A stretch of 7,820 nucleotides of DNA from Nitrospirota bacterium (GTDB lineage Bacteria > Nitrospirota > Thermodesulfovibrionia > UBA6902 > DSMQ01). Of the stretch, positions 1 to 5,811 are shown in pieces. The notes beneath the pieces are model-generated. The model was not told where the DNA came from. It saw nothing but the letters and a program-made list of their open reading frames with translations, and searched no databases. Location of the stretch: assembly GCA_016207865.1 (NCBI GenBank), contig JACQZD010000196.1, forward strand, positions 1 through 7,820. The letters are read 5' to 3'. Positions within the stretch are counted from its first letter, which is position 1. Each line of letters begins with the position of its first letter. A program made the position numbers and the translations under genes.

Positions 1-143
1 AATAAAGGGAAAGCAGTGCGTCTTATTTGCGCTTAAAGCAAATCTTGCAGCAATTCGGAACGGACTGCGTGACATTAGGGGAATTGGATTTTACAGCGCC
101 CCGTTAGAAAAATCTTTCCAACGGGATGCTGTGATTGCTGCGT
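1..143. other. Left-edge stretch 3' of htrA, no gene assigned
   Basis: Between the window edge and the htrA stop I find no gene I can name. A plus-strand frame is open from base 2 to a TAA at 185-187, overlapping the last codons of htrA, but its 61 codons match nothing I recognise. A minus-strand frame also opens at an ATG at 75-73 and runs off the edge. Neither has a visible ribosome binding site. The only structured element is the hairpin at 100-125, listed separately. Confidence 0.4.
100..125 (-). terminator. Hairpin downstream of htrA, weak terminator candidate
   Basis: The outer arms CCCGTT (100-105) and AACGGG (120-125) pair perfectly. After one mismatch the inner arms GAAA (107-110) and TTTC (115-118) pair around a 4-base loop, giving a 10-bp interrupted stem. 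It lies 18 bases past the htrA stop, where a transcription terminator is expected. However, the minus-strand transcript has no T-run after it, so it may instead be a 3'-end stabilising hairpin, or chance. Confidence 0.3.
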
Positions 144-1604
144 TTATTTCCAGGAAAGCGGTATATAAATTGTGGCCCCGTTTCTAAAAACCGTCAGCAG
201 TAGATCTTCCTTTGGTTTTATCTTTGAAACGATGTTTTCATAAGCCTTGACGTCAGCAATTTTCTTCCTGTTTATCTCCACAAGGACATCCTCAGGCTTG
301 AGATGTTCCTCTGAAGGAGATCCCTCTGCAATATCGGTAATGACAACCCCCTTTATCCTTGAAGGGATATTTAACTGCCTTGATATCTCAGGGGTTAAAT
401 CCTGCACGCTTACGCCCTTCAGGACATTGTTATATTCGCCTCCGGTCGCTTTCTGCATTTCAGCGGGAAGTTCGCCTACTGTGACCGTGATGGATTTTGA
501 CACGCCCTCTCTTATCACCTTAAGGTTAATCTCGGCGCCCGGAGGAGTGCCTGCGACCATGTTTCTTAAATGATCGGGTTCGTCAACTTTTTTGCCTTCA
601 ATTTCTATGATAACGTCTCCGCGCATAATGCCGGCCTGCTCCGCAGGGCTTTTTTCAATGATATCACTGACAAGCGCACCGTATCCTTCCTTTAGGTCAA
701 ATTGTTTTGCAAGCTCCGGCGTGACTTCCTGAATGGTAACGCCGAGCCAGCCGCGTATGACCTTGCCTTTTTTGATAAGGCTGTCCATGACAGTCTTTGC
801 CATGTTGCTTGGTATTGCAAAACCAATGCCCTGATAACCGCCGCTTGTGCTGAATATGGCGGTATTGATGCCTATAAGCTCGCCCTTTGCGTTGACCATG
901 GCCCCGCCGGAATTGCCGGGGTTTATTGCGGCGTCTGTCTGAATGAAGTCTTCATAATCGGCAATGCCGACATCGGCCCTTCCAACCGCGCTGACTATGC
1001 CCATTGTGATGGTCTGGTTCAGCCCGTAAGGACTTCCGATTGCAAGCACTATTTCACCGACCCTTAACTTGTCAGAATCGCCCCAAGGGGCTACAGGAAG
1101 ATTTGCCGCCTCAATTTTAATGACGGCTAAATCTGTCTTTGGGTCAACGCCCTTTACCGTGCCTTTGAATTCCCTTTTGTCCGAGAGCAGGACTTTTATT
1201 TCATCGGCGTCTTTAATAACATGGTTATTTGTAAGGATATATCCGTCAGGCGATACAATCACGCCTGAGCCGAGGCTTGCTGTCTTGCGCTCCTTAGGCA
1301 TCTGCCTGTGGCTGAATTCATCGCCAAAGAACCTTCTGAAAAACGGATCATTAAAAAACGGCCCAAAATCACTCTGTGGGATTTTAATGGTGCGTGATGT
1401 TGACACGTTTACAACGGCAGGTTTTACGGCAGCCGCCACATCAGCCATGGCCTGTCCTGTTTTTGTAAGAATATCAACCGACTCTTTGGAAATCTTCGGC
1501 GTTTCGGAATAGGCATTGAAAGGTAATCCCATAGCAGCGAAAAAGATTATGCCCGAAGCAAGGGCCATAGTTAAAAGAATCTTGAAATTTTTTCTTAAAG
1601 ACAT
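144..1604 (-). CDS. htrA: HtrA/Deg (Do family) periplasmic serine protease with two PDZ domains
   Basis: ATP-independent protease and chaperone of the Do/DegP-DegQ family, which degrades misfolded envelope proteins in the periplasm. From the chosen start the protein has 486 residues, normal for the family. Residues 1-33 form a signal peptide (basic RKNFK, a hydrophobic core, likely cleavage after AYS). The trypsin-like domain (about 60-280) carries the full triad: His128 in TNNHV, Asp158 in KTDLA and Ser232 in GNSGG. PDZ1 spans roughly 288-378, starting at GWLGV, and PDZ2 roughly 396-480. An ATG 21 codons further upstream is possible, but the start at 1604 has AAGGAG six bases before it and a proper signal peptide right after it. 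The first ATG would also lie upstream of the start site predicted from the consensus promoter at 1635-1664. The TerC-family gene lies upstream on the same strand. No key residue is missing. Family assignment is very secure; DegP, DegQ and MucD subtypes cannot be told apart here. Confidence 0.96.
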   Translation of the reverse strand: MSLRKNFKILLTMALASGIIFFAAMGLPFNAYSETPKISKESVDILTKTGQAMADVAAAVKPAVVNVSTSRTIKIPQSDFGPFFNDPFFRRFFGDEFSHRQMPKERKTASLGSGVIVSPDGYILTNNHVIKDADEIKVLLSDKREFKGTVKGVDPKTDLAVIKIEAANLPVAPWGDSDKLRVGEIVLAIGSPYGLNQTITMGIVSAVGRADVGIADYEDFIQTDAAINPGNSGGAMVNAKGELIGINTAIFSTSGGYQGIGFAIPSNMAKTVMDSLIKKGKVIRGWLGVTIQEVTPELAKQFDLKEGYGALVSDIIEKSPAEQAGIMRGDVIIEIEGKKVDEPDHLRNMVAGTPPGAEINLKVIREGVSKSITVTVGELPAEMQKATGGEYNNVLKGVSVQDLTPEISRQLNIPSRIKGVVITDIAEGSPSEEHLKPEDVLVEINRKKIADVKAYENIVSKIKPKEDLLLTVFRNGATIYIPLSWK

Positions 1605-1634
1605 AGTAAACTCCTTAATTGTGTTTTTATAAGA

Positions 1635-1664
1635 ATTATAAATAGCAGACGTGATTGCTGTCAA
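1635..1664 (-). promoter_or_regulatory. Consensus sigma70 promoter of htrA
   Basis: Read on the minus strand, TTGACA (1664-1659) and TATAAT (1640-1635) both match the sigma70 consensus in all six positions, with an 18-base spacer. Transcription would start near 1628, giving a leader of about 25 bases that contains AAGGAG (1616-1611) and leads into the ATG at 1604. The promoter sits in the 71-base gap after the TerC-family gene, so htrA can be transcribed without it. I see no sigmaE-type or CpxR-type site, although other htrA genes are stress-induced. Confidence 0.8.
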
Positions 1665-1675
1665 CAAACCCGTTT

Positions 1676-2431
1676 TCAGGGATTATCGCCGTCCTCTTCT
1701 ACATACGATTGGTGGAGTTTAACAGGGGCGGTGCGGCGCCGTACCTTGATGTTCAGCATCTCCACAAATACGGAAAATGCCATTGCAAAATAAATGTAGC
1801 CTTTGGGAATGTGGGAATCAAGCCCGTCAGCTATCAGGGCCACGCCGATTAGAATAAGGAAGCTGAGCGCAAGCACCTTTATTGTCGGATGCTTTTCAAT
1901 AAAACCGCTTACCCTGCCTGCCGACATCATCATAAACACTACGGCAATGACAACTGCCAAAACCATGATTATCAGTTGATTAGCCATGCCTATGGCGGTG
2001 ATGACGGAATCAAGCGAAAAAATAATGTCCAGGAACATTATCTGTACGATAACGCTTGTGAATGAAGCCGCAGTCCGGCCGGAGGAATGCCCTGCCTCGC
2101 CCTCAAGCTTGTCATGAATTTCAAAGGTGCTTTTGCCAAGGAGAAACAGCCCGCCGATAATCAGGATAAGGTCCCTGCCTGAGATTTCGTTCCCCATCAC
2201 GGAAAAAAGCGGCGCGGTAAGCCGCATAAGCCATGTGAGGGAAAACAAAAGCATAATGCGCGTAAGCATTGCCAGCGCAAGGCCGATAGTCTGAGCCTTT
2301 CCCCTCTGATGTGCAGGCAGTTTGCCCGTCAGTATGGAAATAAAAATGATGTTGTCAATGCCCAGAACAATTTCAAGCGCCGTAAGTGTTGCCAGCGCTA
2401 TCCATGCCTGCGGGTCAGTGAGCCAGTCCAT
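1676..2431 (-). CDS. TerC-family integral membrane protein (Alx/YgjT/YoaE-like)
   Basis: A 251-residue polytopic inner-membrane protein of the TerC family. Characterised relatives are linked to tellurite resistance, and several (Alx, MeeF, MeeY) export manganese; the ion handled here is inferred from the family only. The two hallmark acidic membrane motifs are present: ALEIVLGIDN at 18-27 and FLDIIFSLDS at 133-142, with Asp and Glu positions expected to line the ion path. About seven hydrophobic segments can be traced (roughly 11-34, 48-72, 86-102, 125-142, 150-172, 185-203, 210-228). The loop at 105-120 is charged and the tail after 230 is basic, then acidic. The length fits the short TerC form without CBS or CorC domains. 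The ATG at 2431 has only a weak AAGG about 13 bases upstream. The gene is divergent from lexA and upstream of htrA on the same strand. Confidence 0.9.
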   Translation of the reverse strand: MDWLTDPQAWIALATLTALEIVLGIDNIIFISILTGKLPAHQRGKAQTIGLALAMLTRIMLLFSLTWLMRLTAPLFSVMGNEISGRDLILIIGGLFLLGKSTFEIHDKLEGEAGHSSGRTAASFTSVIVQIMFLDIIFSLDSVITAIGMANQLIIMVLAVVIAVVFMMMSAGRVSGFIEKHPTIKVLALSFLILIGVALIADGLDSHIPKGYIYFAMAFSVFVEMLNIKVRRRTAPVKLHQSYVEEDGDNP

Positions 2432-2504
2432 AATATTATTTCAGCCTTATTTTATAAAAATTTCTAAGCATATAATCATATCATACAGGCACAGCTTTTT
2501 GATA

Positions 2505-2546
2505 TTGACAACCTTTCTAAAAATATGATATACATTTGTATATCAT
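2505..2546 (+). promoter_or_regulatory. lexA promoter with overlapping palindromic operator
   Basis: A perfect -35 box TTGACA lies at 2505-2510. At 17-18 bases spacing the -10 region is ATATAC/TATACA (2528-2534). That -10 lies inside a perfect inverted repeat: left arm ATGATATACA at 2525-2534, two-base centre TT, right arm TGTATATCAT at 2537-2546. The last two bases of the right arm are the first two bases of the lexA start codon. A repressor bound here would block both the -10 and the start site, the expected layout for LexA autoregulation. The sequence is not the Escherichia coli CTGT-N8-ACAG box nor the Gram-positive GAAC-N4-GTTC box. That LexA binds it is inference from position and symmetry. 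Confidence 0.65.
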
Positions 2547-3144
2547 GCAAGGGCTTACTGCAAAACAAAAAGCAGTTCTTGAATTTCTCAAAGACTACAC
2601 AAGGAAGTACGGGTATCCTCCGACTGTAAGAGAAATAGGCGAGCGGTTTAAATTTCTCTGGGCTGCTGCAAGCAGACACCTTAAAGCCATTGAAAAAAAA
2701 GGGTTTATACGCATATATCCTGCAAGGTCAAGGGGCATAGAGATTATGGGCTTGATGCAGGCCAAGGGGCTGAACATCCCTGTTGCCGGAAGGATAAGGG
2801 CAGGCAAGCCTGCCCTGGCGGCAGAGGACATAGATGAGCATATCCTGATTGATAAAAATATTTTCAGGGAAAAGGACGCGTTCTCATTAAGGGTACAGGG
2901 AGAGAGCATGATTGAAGCAGGGATATTTGACGGCGATTATGTGATTGTGAAGCCGCAGGCTACTATTGAAAACGGCGGAATAGGTGTCGTGCTTATCGGA
3001 GATGAGGCAACTGTTAAACGGGTTTTTATAAAAGAAGACGCGATAATGCTTAAGCCTGAAAATAAAGACATGGAGCCTGTAAGTTATAAACCCGGAGAGA
3101 TTAGCATTATCGGCAGGGTCATAGGGGTGGTAAGAAAATTATGA
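2545..3144 (+). CDS. lexA: LexA SOS-response repressor/self-cleaving protease
   Basis: LexA represses DNA-repair genes and inactivates itself by RecA-stimulated cleavage after DNA damage. The 199-residue protein has the usual length. Residues 1-65 form the winged helix-turn-helix domain (LTAKQKAVLEFL, then YPPTVREIG, then a recognition-helix region ending HLKAIEKKGFI). The cleavage bond is Ala86-Gly87 in RIRAGKP. The S24-type peptidase dyad is Ser121 in GESM and Lys158 in EATVKRV, 37 residues apart as in E. coli LexA (119 and 156). A TTG nine bases upstream (2536) is in frame, but ATG 2545 puts the conserved GLTAKQ right at the N-terminus, as in the family. No Shine-Dalgarno precedes it, and the predicted transcription start is at or just before the ATG, so the mRNA may be leaderless. 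It is divergent from the TerC-family gene; a DUF6504-like gene and dinB follow on the same strand. Confidence 0.96.
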   Translation: MQGLTAKQKAVLEFLKDYTRKYGYPPTVREIGERFKFLWAAASRHLKAIEKKGFIRIYPARSRGIEIMGLMQAKGLNIPVAGRIRAGKPALAAEDIDEHILIDKNIFREKDAFSLRVQGESMIEAGIFDGDYVIVKPQATIENGGIGVVLIGDEATVKRVFIKEDAIMLKPENKDMEPVSYKPGEISIIGRVIGVVRKL

Positions 3145-3161
3145 TGCACAACCCAAATATT

Positions 3162-3210
3162 TGTCATTCCGTGCCTGCCTGTCCGGTAGGCAGGCCTGAC
3201 ACGGAATCCA
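3162..3210 (+). repeat. GTCATTCC...GGAATCCAG dispersed hairpin repeat
   Basis: The outer arms ATTCCGTG (3166-3173) and CACGGAAT (3200-3207) are perfect complements. Inside them GCCTGCCT (3173-3180) pairs with AGGCAGGC (3188-3195) around a seven-base loop, leaving a small bulge at 3196-3199. The flanks TGTCATTCC and GGAATCCAG are the signature of short palindromic intergenic repeats seen in many copies in Nitrospirota and deltaproteobacterial genomes (from memory). Only one copy is in this window, so dispersal cannot be shown here. The reverse strand gives an apparent short reading frame that is an artefact of the repeat. Confidence 0.65.
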
Positions 3211-3220
3211 GTATTTTTTT
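3166..3220 (+). terminator. Possible lexA terminator formed by the repeat
   Basis: The hairpin of the repeat ends at 3207 and is followed after six bases by seven consecutive T (3214-3220), 22-76 bases past the lexA stop. This could act as a Rho-independent terminator separating lexA from the downstream small gene, although the stem is long, bulged and slightly distant from the T-run. Confidence 0.4.
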
Positions 3221-3268
3221 AATAATTCCCCTACGGCCCTTCTTAAATTAAGAGGGATGGTTAAATAA

Positions 3269-3508
3269 ATGAAAATTGGCGAGCAGATAAATGTCATAGC
3301 GTCATTTGGATATTCAAACAAGATAAAACCCCTGAGATTTCACTGGTCCGGGAGACTGCATGACGTCAAAGAAATCACTTACACCTGGAAGACAAAAGAA
3401 GGGCGCTCTGAGATTTATCACTTTTCTCTGACAGACGGAAAGACCCTGTATGAGCTGAGCTTTGACGCGGATTCGCTGGTGTGGCGGGTGGAGAGAGTGG
3501 AGGGGTGA
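3269..3508 (+). CDS. Small DUF6504-like protein next to lexA
   Basis: A 79-residue soluble protein of unknown function. Its pattern (RFHWSGRLHDVKEI, then a Trp, then Tyr-His-Phe, then YELSFD and a closing VWRVERVE) resembles DUF6504, a small beta-rich family that I recall from the neighbourhood of Y-family polymerase genes. The resemblance is by eye only. Predicted strands alternate with short turns; there is no signal peptide, membrane segment or cysteine pair. The ATG at 3269 is preceded by a purine-rich AGAGGGATGG about 9-12 bases upstream, part of which is in the right arm of a short inverted repeat (3238-3256), so the ribosome site could be partly masked. It lies between lexA and, beyond the accessory block, a dinB fusion, which hints at a link to DNA-damage tolerance. 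Base composition matches lexA, not the AT-rich genes downstream. Confidence 0.6.
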   Translation: MKIGEQINVIASFGYSNKIKPLRFHWSGRLHDVKEITYTWKTKEGRSEIYHFSLTDGKTLYELSFDADSLVWRVERVEG

Positions 3509-3515
3509 GGAGGAG

Positions 3516-3530
3516 GTCGCAAATTGCGAC
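3516..3530. repeat. Upstream copy of the GTCRCAA palindrome
   Basis: Arms GTCGCAA (3516-3522) and TTGCGAC (3524-3530) are perfectly complementary around a single A. The same core, with G/A changed on one arm and C/T on the other so that symmetry is kept, recurs inside the ORF6N gene at 3821-3847. The site lies about 100 bases before the ORF6N start, where an operator could sit. It may equally be the remnant of a duplicated piece of an ORF6N gene. Confidence 0.55.
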
Positions 3531-3616
3531 TACCTTGAAATAGGGATATGGACAAGATCTAAAATACTTGCCAAATGAATTAAGTCAGCCTTCTGGTGCG
3601 CTAAGAGATGGGTGAT

Positions 3617-3622
3617 AGGAGG
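3617..3622 (+). promoter_or_regulatory. Strong ribosome binding site of the broken ORF6N gene
   Basis: AGGAGG, the full anti-16S complement, lies 10 bases before ATG 3633 (and 16 before ATG 3639). It fixes the original start upstream of the in-frame stop and shows that the frame was once translated from here, not from the internal ATG at 3789. Confidence 0.75.
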
Positions 3623-3632
3623 AGATGTGAAA

Positions 3633-4145
3633 ATGTTGATGCCAGTTGAATTGATTGAGAGGAAAATTTACATGATCCGAGGGCATAAGGTAATGCTTGA
3701 CAGCGATCTTTCGTAACTTTATAAAGTAGAGACAAAAGTACTTATTCAAGCGGTCAAAAGAAATATTAATCGCTTCCCTCCAGACTTTATGTTTTTGTTG
3801 AATAATCAAGAAGTTGCAAGTTTGAGGTCACAATTTGTGACCTCAAAGACAAGTAGGGGCGGCCGTAGATATCTGCCGTATGTTTTTACCGAACAAGGGG
3901 TTGCAATGCTTTCTAGTGTCCTGAACAGTGAACGTGCGATAATGGTAAACATCCAGATAATGAGAACCTTTACAAAAATAAGGGAACTATTTGTAACGCA
4001 TAAAGATTTACAGAAGAAGATTGAAGAAATGGAAACGAAATATGACCATCAATTTAAGGTTGTTTTTGACGCAATCCGTCAACTTATGACACCGGTTGAA
4101 CCCAAGAAAAAGAGGATAGGGTTTAAACGGGAAAGCGAAGGCTGA
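3633..4145 (+). pseudogene. ORF6N-domain (phage antirepressor-type) gene with an in-frame TAA
   Basis: The frame starts MLMPVELIERKIYMIRG, reaches DSDLS, meets TAA at 3714-3716, and then continues in the same frame with LYKVETKVLIQAVKRN, the rest of the ORF6N fold (RGGRRYLPYVFTEQGVAMLS), a coiled-coil-like helix and a basic tail PKKKRIGF. Intact relatives read DL-A-x-LYGVET at the break, so the stop replaces one variable residue. A single base change from a Lys, Glu or Gln codon would produce it. Read through, the product would be about 170 residues, normal for this family. ORF6N proteins are phage- and plasmid-derived DNA-binding regulators. After the stop the only ATG before the conserved core is 3789, which could at best give a 118-residue protein lacking the first third of the domain and without a good ribosome site. 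A sequencing error is the main alternative. The gene sits just upstream of the restriction-modification operon. Confidence 0.8.
3821..3847. repeat. 27-base perfect palindrome inside the ORF6N coding sequence
   Basis: The left arm TTTGAGGTCACAA (3821-3833) and right arm TTGTGACCTCAAA (3835-3847) are exact complements around a single T. It encodes the LRSQFVTSK stretch just before the conserved GGRRYLPY motif. Its core matches the palindrome at 3516-3530. A 13-bp perfect stem is far beyond chance for coding DNA, so either a protein-binding site or an RNA hairpin is being kept at the DNA level. Confidence 0.8.
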
Positions 4146-4158
4146 CTGGTGGGGAAAC

Positions 4159-4199
4159 AATATCAAAATAAGATGATTTTTAACTATATAAATGATATT
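4159..4199. promoter_or_regulatory. Candidate control region of the restriction-modification operon
   Basis: In the 77-base AT-rich gap before the methyltransferase gene, AATATCA (4159-4165) and TGATATT (4193-4199) form a 7-bp inverted repeat with centres 34 bases apart, about three helical turns. A -10-like TATTAT (4196-4201) overlaps the right half-site, but I find no convincing -35 box. The methyltransferase starts with a helix-turn-helix-like segment, so this is a plausible place for self-control. AT-rich DNA yields such repeats by chance, so confidence is low. Confidence 0.25.
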
Positions 4200-4222
4200 A
4201 TGTTCTATAAAAGAGGGGGAAA

Positions 4223-5809
4223 ATGATAGAGACTGAAAAATTATTGACTATAAACGAAGCGAGTAAGTGGGCTACAAAACATTTAGGCAAAACAGTAACG
4301 ACCTCAAATATTTCTTACCTCATTCAATATGGACGCATAAAGAAAATCGTAGGCAACGGGAATACTCAAGTTGTTAAACAGGAGTTAATCAATTATTACA
4401 AATCGTACAATGGCATAAGAGAGCTTTCATGGAAAGACCAATTAGGCAAGGACCTTAATTGGGCTTTATCCTTTGACCAGTATAAAGAAGCTGAAACAAC
4501 CAAACACGTTCACCGCCTGCATCCATACAAAGGCAAATTTATTCCGCAGCTTGTTGAATATTTTTTGGATAACCATACGGACCATTTCAAGAAGAAAGCA
4601 TACTTCAAAAGAGGTGACATCGTTCTGGATCCATTTGCAGGCAGCGGAACAACAATGGTGCAATCTTGTGAACTTGGAATGCACGCCATTGGCATAGATG
4701 TTTCTGCCTTTAATGCCCTTATAGGAAATTGTAAGGTTGCGAAATACAACCTGGACGATATTCAAAAAGAAATTGACCGGATAACAAAAACCCTCAAGGA
4801 ATTTTTATTAAATTCTCACACACTTGAATTTGAAGGGAAACTTTTACAAGCACTTTATGAATTTAACAATAAATATTTTCCCGTTCCCGAATATAAATAC
4901 AAAGTCCAACGCAATTTAATTAACGAGGATAAGTACGGAGCAGAAAAAGAAAAAGAATTCTTACCCATCTTCAACAGACTCGTTAAACAATACAACATCA
5001 AGCTAAAACAAGATAAAGCCGATTTCTTTCTTGACAAATGGTATTCCCAACACATCAGAAATGAAATCCAATTTGTATTTGATGAAATCAAAAAGATAAA
5101 AAATGCTGACACTAAGAAAATCATCAGTATCATTTTGAGCAGGACTATTCGCTCTTGCCGAGCAACCACACACGCTGATTTAGCAACTTTAATTGAACCA
5201 ATTACAGCGACTTATTATTGTGCGAAACATGGCAAGGTTTGCAAACCACTTTTCTCAATTCTCAAATGGTGGGAAACTTATACAAAAGACACTATTAAAC
5301 GCCTCTATCAGTTTGATGGATTGAGAACAAATACCTTCCAAAGTTGTTTAACCAGTGACAGCAGAACAATTGACATCCCTGGAGAACTTGAAAAGAAAAA
5401 TCCAGCTTTTGCAGAATTAGTACACAAACAAAAAATTAAAGGTATTTTTTCAAGTCCGCCTTATGTAGGGTTAATTAATTATCACGAGCAGCACGCTTAT
5501 GCGTATGACTTATTTGGTTTTAAACGCAAAGATAAACTTGAGATAGGACCTCTTTACAAGGGACAAGGGAGAGAAGCAAAAGAAAGCTATGTTCAAGGAA
5601 TAACAGATGTTCTCAACAACTGCAAAAAGTTTTTAGTTGATGACTATGATGTTTTCCTGGTAGCCAATGACAAATACAATATGTATCCGACCATTGCAGA
5701 AAATGCCGGTATGCAAATCGTTAATCAATTCAAGCGGCCTGTTTTAAATCGCACGGAAAAAGACAAAGGGGCTTATGCGGAAATTATTTTTCATTTGAAA
5801 GGAAAGTAA
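4223..5809 (+). CDS. DNA methyltransferase of a type II R-M system (SPPY class, N-terminal HTH-like segment)
   Basis: A 528-residue S-adenosylmethionine-dependent DNA methyltransferase that should protect host DNA from the adjacent endonuclease. Residues 1-60 (LLTINEASKWA ... TSNISYLIQYGRIKKI ... VVKQELINYY) resemble an excisionase/MerR-type helix-turn-helix. The catalytic part follows in the order X-like HPYKGKF (100-106), motif I DPFAGSGTT (136-144, SAM binding), a long helical, lysine-rich insert (about 175-400, presumed target recognition), then motif IV SSPPY (410-414, catalytic). SPPY is typical of N4-cytosine enzymes, although N6-adenine enzymes cannot be excluded. With a TdeIII-type partner, N4-methylation within GGNCC is the likely specificity; that is inference. 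The ATG at 4223 follows GAGGGGGA closely. The stop is two bases before the endonuclease start. The gene is AT-rich (bases 5041-5100 are 27% GC, against 65% in 2761-2820 of lexA), indicating transfer. Confidence 0.9.
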   Translation: MIETEKLLTINEASKWATKHLGKTVTTSNISYLIQYGRIKKIVGNGNTQVVKQELINYYKSYNGIRELSWKDQLGKDLNWALSFDQYKEAETTKHVHRLHPYKGKFIPQLVEYFLDNHTDHFKKKAYFKRGDIVLDPFAGSGTTMVQSCELGMHAIGIDVSAFNALIGNCKVAKYNLDDIQKEIDRITKTLKEFLLNSHTLEFEGKLLQALYEFNNKYFPVPEYKYKVQRNLINEDKYGAEKEKEFLPIFNRLVKQYNIKLKQDKADFFLDKWYSQHIRNEIQFVFDEIKKIKNADTKKIISIILSRTIRSCRATTHADLATLIEPITATYYCAKHGKVCKPLFSILKWWETYTKDTIKRLYQFDGLRTNTFQSCLTSDSRTIDIPGELEKKNPAFAELVHKQKIKGIFSSPPYVGLINYHEQHAYAYDLFGFKRKDKLEIGPLYKGQGREAKESYVQGITDVLNNCKKFLVDDYDVFLVANDKYNMYPTIAENAGMQIVNQFKRPVLNRTEKDKGAYAEIIFHLKGK

Positions 5810-5811
5810 AT

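Noticed and set aside
2..187. Plus-strand open frame entering from the left edge and overlapping the htrA end
   Set aside because: 61 codons without a stop is not rare, the protein matches nothing I know, and the antisense strand is also open in part of it.
247..1512. Three plus-strand open frames (247-573, 702-1067, 1069-1512) opposite htrA
   Set aside because: They are antisense to a complete, well-conserved protease gene, have no recognisable domains and no ribosome sites.
2536..2544. TTG 2536 as the lexA start
   Set aside because: It would add only three residues, lies in the middle of the operator palindrome, and ATG 2545 fits the family N-terminus better.
3139..3321. Minus-strand 60-residue frame containing a RQARNDK-like string
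   Set aside because: It is the translation of the palindromic repeat, a common artefact wherever this repeat occurs.
4466..5169. Overlapping short frames on both strands inside the methyltransferase gene
   Set aside because: All are shadows of a gene with complete motif order and have no features of their own.
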